A stretch of DNA of 64,000 nucleotides from Roseburia hominis (GCA_040702975.1 CP159990.1:1-64000); one strand, 5' to 3'. Counted from the first letter of the stretch, positions 48,692 to 58,160 are shown. Notes: generated from the sequence alone by a model not told the origin. A program made the numbers and translations.

Positions 48692-50118
48692 ACCCCGTCC
48701 CCTTCCTCCATTCGAATAGAAACCGTCGTCCCACGTCCCGGGCGGCTGGAGATACTCAGCCTTGCATGGTGCCGTTTGACGATTTCCACACAAAGAGATA
48801 ATCCAAGGCCCGCGCCTCCTGCCTTGCGCGATCGGGATTTGTCGACCATATAGAAGGGCTCGGTCACCCTTCTCACCTGCTCTTTGGTCATCCCCACGCC
48901 GTCGTCGGAAACAGAAAGCAGAATACTCCCATCACGCCGGGCACACCTAAGCCGGACCTCCCCGCCGCTTTCAGATGCTTTCAGCGCATTATCCAGAAGA
49001 TTGTACAGCAAGGACTTAAACAATTCCCGATCGACGTACACGTTTACCTCCTCGCTGGATATCCGCAGACTGATCTCCCTTTTTTTAAAAACAGGAAGTA
49101 AGGCTGTATTTATTTCTGCAAATAACTCCCTCACTGCCACGATTTCATAATCCAGCCTGACGCTCTCCGTCGTGGCAAGCTCCAAGATTTTCCCGGACAG
49201 GCTCTTTAGCCTCCCCGCCTCCTTGACGATGATATCCGCATATTCCCGCCGCTGTTTCTCGCTGACTTCCCGCTTAATGCGCAGGATATCGGCAAACCCC
49301 ATAATGGAAGTGAGCGGGGTCTTCATCTCATGGGCCAGATTATCGATAAACCGTTTTCGTTCATCTGCAATGCCCTGAACCCTCTCTACATGATTCTCAA
49401 TGGACTCTGCCATAAGATTGACGTTCTCCTCCAGGGTCTGAAACTCAATATTTCCCTTTATTTCCAGACGCTTACCATAATTCCCGTCCGCCATCTTGTT
49501 CAGGAACAGATTGACGTCTCCAAGAGGCGCCAGCAGCCTGTAGACATACACCATCAGCACAATAGCAATTCCCGCTGAAAACAAGATGCTGATCATGCCG
49601 ATGTTCTGAATCTGTTTGCCCCGGGCCGCATAAATGGAAGAAATGTCTGAAACCGAATAAATCTCATACTCCCGCCCCTCCATCGAGATCTTTGTCCCCG
49701 CAATGCAATAGATTACATCCTGATACCTTGTGATCATAGCCAGCGTCCCCTCACTTTTGGCGACCTTCTCCCGGAATTTCCGCTTCTCCTCCAGAATCTC
49801 CGGCTTATAGGTGTACCATGGTTCCCCTCCACTGTAAAGCTCCGTAAAGCTGCCGGGAGTCTGCCGGGAAGAGACCACATCATTTACGATGGTACGCACC
49901 GCATCCTGCCCCAGGACCACCTTATTCTGGCGCAGCCGTTCATATAGCGCCCGGTTTACGATTCCGACCGCTATATCATTGTGGGAAGAGACAATCTGCT
50001 CCTCCTCCTGCTCGATGATGGATTTAAAATTACTCCAGGTTACCGTCACAGCCGTCCCTTCCACGGCAATATAGATACCCAGCAGTGAGATGAGAAATAT
50101 TTTCTGCCAGAGTTTCAT
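48688..50118 (-). CDS. Two-component sensor histidine kinase
   Basis: This 476-aa kinase has two membrane helices (about 7-27 and 173-193) around an extracytoplasmic sensor domain, a HAMP-like linker (195-250), the phospho-acceptor His263 in NLAHEMKTPLTSIMG and a C-terminal ATPase domain with N box (LLYNLLDNALKAS), G1 (VSDDGVGM) and G2 (GGAGLGLSLC) motifs. It belongs to the EnvZ/PhoR-like group. Its start lies 5 bases past the restored end of the response regulator gene, so the two were built as one operon. Confidence 0.93.
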   Translation of the reverse strand: MKLWQKIFLISLLGIYIAVEGTAVTVTWSNFKSIIEQEEEQIVSSHNDIAVGIVNRALYERLRQNKVVLGQDAVRTIVNDVVSSRQTPGSFTELYSGGEPWYTYKPEILEEKRKFREKVAKSEGTLAMITRYQDVIYCIAGTKISMEGREYEIYSVSDISSIYAARGKQIQNIGMISILFSAGIAIVLMVYVYRLLAPLGDVNLFLNKMADGNYGKRLEIKGNIEFQTLEENVNLMAESIENHVERVQGIADERKRFIDNLAHEMKTPLTSIMGFADILRIKREVSEKQRREYADIIVKEAGRLKSLSGKILELATTESVRLDYEIVAVRELFAEINTALLPVFKKREISLRISSEEVNVYVDRELFKSLLYNLLDNALKASESGGEVRLRCARRDGSILLSVSDDGVGMTKEQVRRVTEPFYMVDKSRSRKAGGAGLGLSLCVEIVKRHHARLSISSRPGRGTTVSIRMEEGDGV

Positions 50119-50123
50119 GATCG

Positions 50124-50780
50124 TTACTGCCTTTCCAGACGATATCCCAGCTTGGGAATCGTAATCAATTTCTTTTGAAGTCCCATTTTTCGTCTGACCT
50201 GCTACACATGAATATCGACCGTGCGGCTCTCCCCTTCGAACTCATATCCCCACACCGCAGCCAGAAGCCGCTCCCGGGTAAGCGCAATATCCTGATTCTG
50301 CAGAAAAAATACGAGCACATCAAATTCCTTCGGGGTGAGCGCAACAGATTTTCCCCCTTTTGTCACAGTATGCTTCTCGATATCCACCCTTATGTCTTCA
50401 TACCTAAGACTCCTGCTGCCCTTGTGATATCGCCGCAATACCACTTCAATTCGCGCCAGCAGCTCCACCGCCTCGAAGGGCTTCACGATGTAATCCTCCG
50501 CCCCGAGCCTAAGGCCTCTCACCTTGTCCGACACATTCTGCATAGCCGTCAGAAAAATGACCGGCACTTCTCTGTGCTGAATTTTCTGTATCACCTCAAA
50601 CCCGTCCAGTCCGGGCAGCATCACATCGAGCAGGATCAAGTCGTAATGATTCTCCAAAACCTTCCTGACTGCCTCATTTCCGTCCACACTGATCTCACAG
50701 TCATATCCCACAATGGAGACGGCCGCCTCTATCATACGTGCAATATTCTCATCGTCTTCCACAATAAGTATTCTGATCAT
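50124..50780 (-). pseudogene. OmpR/PhoB-type response regulator with in-frame amber stop
   Basis: The intact receiver domain (phospho-acceptor D52 in ILLDVMLPG, K in IVKPFE) is followed by a winged-helix domain. The frame stops at TAG (50204-50202) after 192 residues, in ...GESRTVDIHV. Reading on in the same frame gives QVRRKMGLQKK, then ITIPKLGYRLERQ and TAA at 50124, which is exactly the normal family end and stops just before the kinase ATG. The stop thus removes half of the recognition helix and the wing. A base change or sequencing error is possible. The ATG at 50780 has GGGGAGG upstream. As written, DNA binding should be lost. Confidence 0.88.
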
Positions 50781-50807
50781 AACTACCTCCCCTTTTTCTT
50801 CTTTTCC

Positions 50808-50837
50808 ATTATAAAGCACCGCCCCGCTCCATAACAA
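50808..50837 (-). promoter_or_regulatory. Promoter of the two-component operon
   Basis: TTGTTA (50837-50832) and TATAAT (50813-50808) are 18 bases apart on the minus strand. Confidence 0.6.
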
Positions 50838-50846
50838 GGTTCGCGT

Positions 50847-50892
50847 TGCAAAAGAAATGCAAACAAAATGCAAATTTTTCCATCTTTGCAAA
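50847..50892 (-). promoter_or_regulatory. Direct-repeat operator candidate (TTTGCA, 11-bp spacing)
   Basis: TTTGCA occurs at 50874, 50863 and 50852 (minus-strand 5' ends), exactly 11 bases apart, with a fourth at 50892. Direct repeats on one helical turn are the normal binding form of PhoB/OmpR-type regulators. They sit directly upstream of the -35 box, which fits self-activation by the neighbouring regulator. Confidence 0.6.
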
Positions 50893-50968
50893 TCTTTTGC
50901 ATTCTGCGGGGGATTTCATGGCTTCCTCCTTCCTACAATGAAAACGTCAATATGATATCAGGGTCAAA

Positions 50969-50984
50969 AAGTCATGTATGACTT
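50969..50984. promoter_or_regulatory. Short palindrome upstream of the C39-like gene
   Basis: AAGTCAT-GT-ATGACTT has perfect 7-bp arms, about 95 bases before the start of the peptidase gene. It could be an operator; no binder is known. Confidence 0.35.
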
Positions 50985-51078
50985 AGGATTACAGAAGTGC
51001 GGGGTAACCCATATATCATAGGAATTAAAATATCTTCTGACCCCTGCATCATTAAAGAATAACAGAAATGAGGGATTT

Positions 51079-51924
51079 ATGATGGACGTACAGATTAGAA
51101 AAAAACGACGCCTGCCAAGGCAGATCAGGAGGAAATACCGCTCTCTCCTCCTCGTAAAATGGCTCTTTCTTGCCGGATTCACATTGATCATAGTCTCCCT
51201 TTGCTCCACAGTTCTGAGACAGCGTGGCCATACGATTTCCCGGAATTTTACTGAAATAGCAGCAGGCAGTCATTCTTCCGCAGAATCGACCACAGCGAAA
51301 CATGCCACAAAGAAAATCATTTCAAATGTTCCTTATATAAATCAAACGGATTCCTATCCGAACGGGTGCGAGAGCGTGACAGCCGTCATGGCCCTTAAAT
51401 ACCTCAATTTTCCGATTACCGTTGATGAATTTATCAACAAGTATCTTGATATGGGCGAAGCGCCTCATTATGCTTCCGACGGCTGCCGCTATGGCTGCGA
51501 TCCCTGGAAACAGTACCCCGGCGATCCCAGAAGTGAAAATGGCTGGGGGTGCTTTGCTCCCGTCATTGCAAACTCACTGAATGCCTACCTTCATGGTACC
51601 TCTTATACCGCCATTACGCTGGAGAAAATTCCCTTGCAGGACATCTGCACTACTTATATTGAAGCGGATCAGCCCGTCCTGATCTGGGCTACCACGGATA
51701 TGCGTGAAACCTCTTCCGGCTCCTCCTGGATCGTCCCGGAGACCGAAGAGCTCTTTACGTGGACAAAATATCTGCACTGCCTGCTTCTGGTCGGTTATGA
51801 TGATGAGTACTACTATTTTCATGACCCCTTAAGAAGCGCTGCCTTAGCATACGATAAAGGGATTACGGAAACGGCATACCAGGCGATGGGAGAGCAGGCT
51901 ATTGTAATTTGTAAGACCAAATAA
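51079..51924 (+). CDS. C39-like family secreted peptidase
   Basis: This 281-aa protein has a very basic cytosolic start, one membrane helix (about 28-47) and an extracytoplasmic cysteine-peptidase-like domain. NVPYINQTDSYPNGCESVTA carries the likely catalytic Cys, and CLLLVGYDDEYYYFHDPLRS carries the His and Asp region, as in the C39_2/YvpB group. It is divergent from the two-component operon, a common arrangement for a target gene. An ATG at 51082 is equally possible. The substrate is unknown; unlike bacteriocin exporters it has no ABC part. Confidence 0.85.
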   Translation: MMDVQIRKKRRLPRQIRRKYRSLLLVKWLFLAGFTLIIVSLCSTVLRQRGHTISRNFTEIAAGSHSSAESTTAKHATKKIISNVPYINQTDSYPNGCESVTAVMALKYLNFPITVDEFINKYLDMGEAPHYASDGCRYGCDPWKQYPGDPRSENGWGCFAPVIANSLNAYLHGTSYTAITLEKIPLQDICTTYIEADQPVLIWATTDMRETSSGSSWIVPETEELFTWTKYLHCLLLVGYDDEYYYFHDPLRSAALAYDKGITETAYQAMGEQAIVICKTK

Positions 51925-51936
51925 CGTGACAATAGT

Positions 51937-51985
51937 AAATGGCTGAACAAGGAAGTCTCCCCCTTATTCAGCCATTTCATTATTT
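51937..51985 (+). terminator. Terminator after the C39-like gene
   Basis: Arms AAATGGCTGAA and TTCAGCCATTT enclose about 19 bases and are followed by a T-rich stretch. Confidence 0.8.
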
Positions 51986-52047
51986 TCACTTTATCATGCT
52001 GTCAGAATCAAGAAGAAATCTATGATTCCCCAATACCTACAAACCTC

Positions 52048-53952
52048 CTAGCAGATCTCCGCTCCGGCCGGCATCTCTTTTTCCGGCGTCATCAGCGCCA
52101 GATTGCCGTCTGCGTCCTCCGCACAGAGCAGCATTCCTTCCGAAAGTACGCCTGCCAGCTTCGCCGGTTTTAAGTTCACCAGAACCATGACCTTCTTGCC
52201 GACCATCTCTTCCGCGGTATAATGTGCCTTGATTCCGGATACGATTTGTTTTACCTGGCTGCCGATCTTCACCTGAGAGCAGAGGAGCTTTCTGGACTTC
52301 TTCACTTCCTCGCAGGCAATGATCTCACCTACCTGGAACTGCATTTTCCCGAAATCCTCAAACGTGATCTCCGATTTTGCTTCAATGTCGATGACATTTT
52401 CTTCCTCCTCGGGCTCTTCTTCCACTGCCGGGTGACGCGCTTCTACCCTTGCCAGCACTTCCTTGACGTCCAATCTCTGGAACAGAATCTCCGGTTTATC
52501 GGTTACGTGGCCATCGCCGAGCTGAGCGAGGATCTTCTCTGAAGTCTCCGGCATAAAGGATTCCAGAAGGCGCGCACCGGCAGAAATGCTCTGAATCAGA
52601 TTCCAGAGAACCGTCTCCAGGCGGTCCTTTTGAGCCTCGTCCTTTGCCAGTACCCACGGCATCGTCTCGTCGATATATTTGTTGCAGCGTTTGAACAGAT
52701 TGAAAATCTCGGTGATCGCATCTGCCACGCGTAGGTCGTTCATCTTCTTCTCTACCAGCTTCGGCGTATTTTCGGTAACAGCCTTGAGGTCAGCGTCCAC
52801 CTCGCCGGTCACGCCCTTATCCGTCACCATTCCGCCAAAATATTTATTCGTCATGGAAACGGTACGATTTACCAGATTTCCAAGTGTGTTCGCCAGGTCG
52901 GAGTTCATACGCTCTACCATCAGTTCCCAGGAAATCACACCGTCATTTTCAAACGGCATCTCATGCAGTACAAAATAGCGGACTGCATCTACGCCGAAGA
53001 AATCTACCAATTCGTCCGCGTAAAGAACATTTCCTTTGGATTTGCTCATCTTGCCATCGCCCTGCAGAAGCCACGGGTGTCCGAAAACCTGTTTCGGAAG
53101 CGGAAGTCCCAACGCCATCAGGAAGATCGGCCAGTAAATCGTATGGAAACGAATGATATCCTTTCCGATCAAATGCAGATCAGCCGGCCAGTTCTTATTG
53201 AACCGCTCCTCGCTCTCCCCGTCACAATGATAACCGATTCCGGTAATATAGTTGGTCAGCGCGTCAAGCCACACGTAAACTACATGCTTCGGATCGAACT
53301 CTACCGGGATTCCCCATTTGAAAGAGGTCCTGGATACACAAAGATCCTGGAGTCCCGGAAGCAGGAAATTGTTCATCATCTCATTCTTTCTGGATACCGG
53401 CTGGATAAATTCCGGGTGGCCGTTGATGTGCTCGATCAGTCTGTCTGCATATTTGCTCATCTTGAAGAAATATGCCTCTTCCTTTGCCGGCTGCACCGGG
53501 CGCCCGCAGTCAGGACATTTGCCGTCTACAAGCTGGGATTCCGTGAAGAAGGACTCACAGGGAGTACAGTACATTCCCTCATAATATCCTTTGTAAATGT
53601 CACCCTGATCGTACAGTTTTTTGAAAATTTTCTGTACTTCTTTCTCATGGTAATCGTCGGTCGTCCGGATAAATTTGTCATAGGAGGTGTTCATCAGATC
53701 CCAGAGACGTTTGATTTCCGTTGCAACGCCGTCCACAAATTCTTTCGGGGTGATTCCGGCCTCTTCTGCCTTCAGTTCGATTTTCTGACCATGCTCATCC
53801 GTTCCGGTCTGGAAGAATACATCGTATCCCTGGCTCCTCTTATAACGCGCGATCGCGTCCGCCAGTACGATCTCGTAAGTGTTTCCGATATGCGGTTTGC
53901 CTGATGTATAGGCAATCGCAGTGGTAATGTAATACTTTGGTTTGTCAGCCAT
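52048..53952 (-). CDS. metG: Methionine--tRNA ligase
   Basis: This 634-aa class I enzyme charges tRNA-Met. YITTAIAYTSGKPHIGNTYE holds the HIGH-type motif, zinc-binding CTPCESFF and KCPDCGRP lie near 130-150, and the KMSKS loop is GKMSKSKGN near 300. A C-terminal Trbp111/EMAP-type tRNA-binding domain (about 525-634: FGKMQFQVGEIIACEEVKKS) is fused, as in Firmicutes. The ATG at 53952 has AAGGAG upstream. A T-box leader precedes the gene, so expression depends on uncharged tRNA. Confidence 0.96.
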   Translation of the reverse strand: MADKPKYYITTAIAYTSGKPHIGNTYEIVLADAIARYKRSQGYDVFFQTGTDEHGQKIELKAEEAGITPKEFVDGVATEIKRLWDLMNTSYDKFIRTTDDYHEKEVQKIFKKLYDQGDIYKGYYEGMYCTPCESFFTESQLVDGKCPDCGRPVQPAKEEAYFFKMSKYADRLIEHINGHPEFIQPVSRKNEMMNNFLLPGLQDLCVSRTSFKWGIPVEFDPKHVVYVWLDALTNYITGIGYHCDGESEERFNKNWPADLHLIGKDIIRFHTIYWPIFLMALGLPLPKQVFGHPWLLQGDGKMSKSKGNVLYADELVDFFGVDAVRYFVLHEMPFENDGVISWELMVERMNSDLANTLGNLVNRTVSMTNKYFGGMVTDKGVTGEVDADLKAVTENTPKLVEKKMNDLRVADAITEIFNLFKRCNKYIDETMPWVLAKDEAQKDRLETVLWNLIQSISAGARLLESFMPETSEKILAQLGDGHVTDKPEILFQRLDVKEVLARVEARHPAVEEEPEEEENVIDIEAKSEITFEDFGKMQFQVGEIIACEEVKKSRKLLCSQVKIGSQVKQIVSGIKAHYTAEEMVGKKVMVLVNLKPAKLAGVLSEGMLLCAEDADGNLALMTPEKEMPAGAEIC

Positions 53953-54116
53953 GTTTTTCTCCTTCTTTCTCATTGTTTTCCTTAATTCTGCCGTGCTGCC
54001 TTCGCAGCATAGCTGCCAAGTCGCGGGCTGCGCCCTATGTTTGCCGCAAATGGCCCGCCGATGCATGTATACACCGCTGTCCTTTTCCGGCAAACGCACG
54101 GCTTTAGCCTAACACG

Positions 54117-54445
54117 AAAAATACCCGCCTTCCTGTTTTTAAGAAGACGGGTGATATCCGTGTTACCACTTCTACTTCGCCTCTGCCCTCGCGGACAAAA
54201 GCCTCGACAAGTGTCAGAATGCTCTCTAACACTCCCCCGCTGTAATGGGCGGACCCATCGCAGCCTTGCATGGAAACAAATGTACTCCCCAAATATACCT
54301 GACACCCAGGGCGCCTTCCATGTTCAGTGCGCTGCTCAAAAGCCATGTTCAGCCATTCTTTCCTTATCCCTCTCAGCATATGGGAATTCTCTGTAAAGTT
54401 CCAAAAGGCTTACTCTCTTCGTCATTGCGTTTTCTTATTGAACTG
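54117..54445 (-). promoter_or_regulatory. T-box riboswitch of metG
   Basis: On the minus strand the leader starts with a Stem I-like GACGAAGAGAGTAAG, later has the T-box AGTGGTAACACG (54170-54159, with TGGT matching a tRNA with A before CCA) and ends in a terminator with arms acccgtcttc and gaaggcgggt plus T5 (54152-54117). The placement 165 bases ahead of metG fits tRNA-Met sensing. Confidence 0.88.
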
Positions 54446-54451
54446 TAAAAA

Positions 54452-54481
54452 ATCGTATCACACTGCAAGGTCGATTGTCAA
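54452..54481 (-). promoter_or_regulatory. Promoter of the metG T-box leader
   Basis: TTGACA (54481-54476) and TACGAT (54457-54452) lie 18 bases apart on the minus strand, just upstream of the T-box. Confidence 0.7.
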
Positions 54482-54571
54482 GAGCCTCCTTGCTTTTAGC
54501 TTCCCCTTATTTTTATTTTAACAAAACAGCAGTTTCCTGATTGAACAGAATGATATAATTCCCTCTTTTTT

Positions 54572-54774
54572 TTATTTATCATTTTCTTCAAATGGAGTAT
54601 ATTTCCATTCTATTGATTCGCTCATAATTGTAGCATATTTAAAGCTTTTCCTTCTATATAACTTATATCTAACATTCCCATAAAGTGGCTGGTAGCTTTT
54701 GTCAGCTTTATATGTCCCTATCCTTTCCTTTCGAATATAATCTGTCAGCCAGCAAATTAAAGTTCCTGTCTCCT
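54572..54774 (-). pseudogene. 3' fragment of a host gene split by the transposon
   Basis: The frame ETGTLICWLTDYIRKERIGT followed by YKADKSYQPLYGNVRYKLYR and ending EWKYTPFEENDK continues, in phase, the frame that breaks off at 58277 on the other side of the 3.5-kb element. Both junctions carry GAG ACA (Glu-Thr) inside the same 8-base sequence AGGAGACA. It is about 66 codons long and has no own ribosome binding site. Confidence 0.65.
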
Positions 54775-55010
54775 GCACAAATACAGCAAATTAAAATCTC
54801 AACATTTAATTATTATCTATGTCAGCGTGCAGTAAAAAACAGCACACTTTTATCTTGACCATCCTGCTCTATTCCAGTATAGTTTTTATGGAACAAAAAA
54901 GAGAAAGAACAGCCCCTCCTACAGTTCGTTCTTTCTCTCATACACCAGCATACCTGCCATATACGGGATCATGTCCCACTCATGAGGCTTTGGCATCACT
55001 GACATTTATT

Positions 55011-55604
55011 ATGATAAGAAATAATTCCCTGTTTTGCAAGTTAATTCGTATAAAATCTTCATCAAAAAAGCTTTTTGACTCCTTCATGGACGGTTTCCGG
55101 CCTGAACTACAGACCTGCCCCTGTTGTGGGGCAAAGGGAGCTTGTTCCGTCCATGCCTATTATGAACGTTCCCTGGCTGATTTCGTTGGTGGAAAGCCTG
55201 TCTGGCACAGCCTCTGTATCCTGCGCCTTGTCTGTTCCTGCGGCCATACCCATGCCATCCTTCCGGATTTCATCATCCCTTATTCCTCCTACGGCCTTTT
55301 CTTTATCCTCCGTGTCCTGGCGGAATATTTCCTTCGGCTTGCTTCCGTAGAAAAAATCTGCGCACGCTTCTGTATTAACCAAAACCAGCTCTACCATTGG
55401 CTTTCCCTGTTCAAAAAGCAGAAGGAAGAGTGGCTGGGCCTTCTCTCTTCCAGGGAGTCCTCCGGCCTCTCTTTCCTGAAAGGCCTTTTTCGGATGCCCG
55501 CTTATTCCGGCTTTGCATCCGGTTTTGTCCGCCGCTTCTCTGTCTCCTTCCTCCAGTCCCACAGAAATCCGGCGGCTTACTGCCAACAGCAGTTCGGCCC
55601 CTGA
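55011..55604 (+). CDS. DUF6431-like transposon protein
   Basis: This about 197-aa protein opens with a zinc-finger-like CPCCGAKGACSVHAYYERSL, has a second Cys/His set in LRLVCSCGHTHAILPDFIIP and then a helical part with a possible HTH (RLASVEKICARFCINQNQLY). The layout matches the DUF6431 proteins seen in front of DDE transposases in Clostridia elements, and a DNA-binding role is likely. The start is uncertain; ATG at 55011 was chosen because the conserved part begins soon after, but no strong ribosome binding site decides it. It is 90 bases upstream of the transposase gene. Confidence 0.65.
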   Translation: MIRNNSLFCKLIRIKSSSKKLFDSFMDGFRPELQTCPCCGAKGACSVHAYYERSLADFVGGKPVWHSLCILRLVCSCGHTHAILPDFIIPYSSYGLFFILRVLAEYFLRLASVEKICARFCINQNQLYHWLSLFKKQKEEWLGLLSSRESSGLSFLKGLFRMPAYSGFASGFVRRFSVSFLQSHRNPAAYCQQQFGP

Positions 55605-55693
55605 ACCGTTTCCCAGACACCACATAACACAGGGATGGTCTCCAGGCTGTTCTTCCTATATGCTGATAGAAAACAGTAAAGGAGGATTTTTTT

Positions 55694-56962
55694 ATGCATT
55701 ACAACACCAAAAACTTTTCAGACGCATCTGCTATGGCACAGTTCCGGCTCGCACTCATTGCACCGGTCATCCATGGCCTTTATCCGGATGCGTCCAGAAA
55801 CGCCTATTACCAGCGGGTAACGGAAAAACCCCTCACCCTGCCTGACGGCTCTGTATTCCAGTACAGCCCCAAGACCCTCAGCAAGTGGGCCTCTCTTTAC
55901 CAGAATGGCGGCATTGACGCGCTCATGCCCCGGGAACGTTCCGACAAAGGCTCCACACGCGCCTTGCCGGACACGGCCATTGAAGAGATCTACCGGCTGA
56001 AAGAGGCTTTCCCACGCTTAAACGCAACCCAGATCCACCGCCATCTTGTGGAGGAAGCTTTTATCCCCGCCTCTGTCAGCGTCTGCGCCGTCCAGCGCTT
56101 CGTGAAAAAGCATGACCTGAAGTCGGCGCGCAATCCATCTATGAGGGACAGGAAAGCTTTTGAGGAAGATGCCTTTGGGAAAATGTGGCAGGCGGATACC
56201 TGTTACCTCCCTTATATCACGGAAGGCGGGCAGCGCAGGAGGGTTTACTGCATTATGATCATTGATGACCACTCGCGTTTCCTGGTGGGCGGCGGCCTTT
56301 TTTATAACGATAACGCCTATAACTTCCAGAAAGTTTTAAAAAACGCAGTTGCCTCCCACGGCATTCCGGCGAAACTCTATGTCGACAATGGCTGCAGCTA
56401 CTCAAATGAACAGCTCTCCCTGATCTGCGGCTCCATCGGCACGGTCCTCCTTCATACAAAAGTGCGGGACGGCGCCAGCAAGGCCAAGATCGAACGCCAG
56501 TTCAGGACATTCAAGGAGACCTGGCTTTATACGCTGGACATGGATTCCATCACGTCCCTGGCACAGTTCAATTCCCTCCTGCGGGACTATATCCGCACCT
56601 ACAATACTTCCATGCATTCCGGCATCGGCTGTACCCCCATGGAACGTTACCAGAAGACGCGCTGTGCCATACAGATGCCAAAGTCCAGGGAATGGCTGGA
56701 GGAATGTTTCTTAAACCGCATCAACAGGAAGGTGAATAAGGATTCCACTGTCTCCATCGACAAGGTCTCCTATGACGTCCCCATGCAGTTCATCTCATCC
56801 AAAGTTGAGATCCGCTTCCTTCCCGACGATATGTCCTCTGCCTACATCCTTTATGAGGGGGAGCATTATCCCATCCGGCCGACAGATAAAAATGAAAACT
56901 GCAGGACAAAACGTAACAACACCCCTTCTATTGATTATTCAAAGATAGGAGGTGCCTGCTGA
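55694..56962 (+). CDS. DDE-type integrase/transposase (rve core)
   Basis: This 422-aa protein has N-terminal HTH regions (about 30-150, with ALPDTAIEEIYRLKEAFPRL) and a retroviral-integrase-like core: first Asp in MWQADTCYLPYI, second in LYVDNGCSYSN and Glu in KAKIERQFRTFKETW. A Mu-type C-terminal barrel follows (about 340-420). It would join the element's ends to new DNA. AAAGGAGG lies about 10 bases upstream. It overlaps the AAA ATPase gene by one base, which is typical of transposase/regulator pairs. Confidence 0.9.
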   Translation: MHYNTKNFSDASAMAQFRLALIAPVIHGLYPDASRNAYYQRVTEKPLTLPDGSVFQYSPKTLSKWASLYQNGGIDALMPRERSDKGSTRALPDTAIEEIYRLKEAFPRLNATQIHRHLVEEAFIPASVSVCAVQRFVKKHDLKSARNPSMRDRKAFEEDAFGKMWQADTCYLPYITEGGQRRRVYCIMIIDDHSRFLVGGGLFYNDNAYNFQKVLKNAVASHGIPAKLYVDNGCSYSNEQLSLICGSIGTVLLHTKVRDGASKAKIERQFRTFKETWLYTLDMDSITSLAQFNSLLRDYIRTYNTSMHSGIGCTPMERYQKTRCAIQMPKSREWLEECFLNRINRKVNKDSTVSIDKVSYDVPMQFISSKVEIRFLPDDMSSAYILYEGEHYPIRPTDKNENCRTKRNNTPSIDYSKIGGAC

Positions 56963-57768
56963 TGTTCCGCACTTACTATGGGCTGGCCTTCAACCCTTTT
57001 GACAAACAGATGGCCTCTGAGAAGGACCGTTTCCTCTCGAAAGACATCTCGGAGATGCTCTCACGGCTGGACTACCTCAAGGATACCAGGGGCATCGGGC
57101 TGTTCACCGCACGCCCCGGCATGGGCAAGTCCTTCGCACTGCGCTGTTTTGCCAAAAGCCTGAACCCGAATCTTTACCACATGGAGTATCTCTGCCTCTC
57201 TACCGTCAGTGTCATGGAGTTCTACCGCCAGTTCTGTTCTACGCTTGGTATAGAACCCAAAGGCGGCAAACCCGGCATGTTCCGGGCGATCCAGGAGCAG
57301 GTCCTCTATCTCTACCGTGAAAAGAAGCAGCCCCTCCTCCTTGCCATCGATGAGGCACAGTATCTCTCTACCGGCATTCTGGAGGATATCAAGATGCTCA
57401 TGAATTACGGCTATGATTCCCTCAACTGCTTTACTCTCATACTCTGTGGGGAGCCCCATCTGAACAATACGCTCAAAAAGCCCGTCCATGAGGCACTGCG
57501 GCAGCGTGTTACCGTCCACTATAACTTCTCCGGGCTCTCCGATTCGGAAGTCGGGCAGTATGTCCTCCACAAGATCGCCTGTGCTGGCGGAGCTTCCTCC
57601 ATTATTGACCATGCAGCCCTGTGTGCTGTCCACAGCCACTCCCAGGGCAGTCCCAGGCTTGTTGATAACCTGATGACCAACGCGCTGACACTTGGGGCAC
57701 AGATGGAAAAGAAGGTCATTGATACAGAGGTCATCCTGGCTTCCGTCAGCAGCCAGAACCTCGGCTAA
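56962..57768 (+). CDS. AAA ATPase of the transposon (ExeA/TniB/MuB-like)
   Basis: This 268-aa ATPase has Walker A ARPGMGKSF near residue 50, Walker B LLLAIDEAQYL near 128 and the sensor FTLILCGEPHLN. The opening YYGLAFNPFDKQMASEKDRF is typical of ExeA-type transposition helpers, which pick target DNA and activate the transposase. The start (TGATG) overlaps the transposase stop. The C-terminal helical part (HSHSQGSPRLVDNLMTNALT) is as expected. Confidence 0.9.
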   Translation: MFRTYYGLAFNPFDKQMASEKDRFLSKDISEMLSRLDYLKDTRGIGLFTARPGMGKSFALRCFAKSLNPNLYHMEYLCLSTVSVMEFYRQFCSTLGIEPKGGKPGMFRAIQEQVLYLYREKKQPLLLAIDEAQYLSTGILEDIKMLMNYGYDSLNCFTLILCGEPHLNNTLKKPVHEALRQRVTVHYNFSGLSDSEVGQYVLHKIACAGGASSIIDHAALCAVHSHSQGSPRLVDNLMTNALTLGAQMEKKVIDTEVILASVSSQNLG

Positions 57769-57787
57769 GGAAGGAGGGGTACTGTTT

Positions 57788-58102
57788 ATGGAATACACCT
57801 GTATTCTCAGGCACGGTTCACGGAAAGAATGCTGGACTGGAAAACTTACGCTGCTGCGGAAACTTCCCGGCCAGTACGAAGCAGAAATCAGCGGGAGAGG
57901 GACTTACTTCCACATCCTTGCCGGGCGGCATAAATATGGGAATTACCTGTGCATCCCCAACCATGATATCGGGTGCGAATTATCTGATTTCTCCGATATC
58001 TTCTGGAACGAAGAAAGGCTCCGCAGTCTGATGCGGAAGGTAGACGCAGTAACCGTGGCCACCGCCCTGGTGTATCTGCCTGCCCTGGCTGATAATATTT
58101 GA
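57788..58102 (+). CDS. Small transposon-associated protein (DUF6618-like)
   Basis: This 104-aa protein starts MEYTCILRHGSRKECWTGKL after GGAGGGG and contains RGTYFHILAGRHKYGNYLCI and PNHDIGCELSDFSDIFWNEE. It matches by general look the small proteins that follow the ATPase in related Clostridia elements. It is not needed for the known chemistry of such transposons, and its function is unknown. It starts 19 bases after the ATPase gene and so is part of the same unit. Confidence 0.7.
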   Translation: MEYTCILRHGSRKECWTGKLTLLRKLPGQYEAEISGRGTYFHILAGRHKYGNYLCIPNHDIGCELSDFSDIFWNEERLRSLMRKVDAVTVATALVYLPALADNI

Positions 58103-58117
58103 AAGATTACGAATTTT

Positions 58118-58160
58118 ACATGGGCTGTGGATCCCACAATGGATTCCACAGCTCTTTGTA
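58118..58160 (+). terminator. Hairpin after the transposon genes
   Basis: GGGCTGTGGA and TTCCACAGCTC arms enclose about 12 bases and are followed by TTTGTATTTC; a terminator for the transposon operon is likely. Confidence 0.65.

Noticed and set aside
52963..53904. Long plus-strand open frame of 313 codons
   Set aside because: It lies entirely antisense to the well-supported metG gene and has no family character.
57061..57798. Minus-strand open frame of 245 codons
   Set aside because: Antisense shadow of the transposon AAA ATPase gene.
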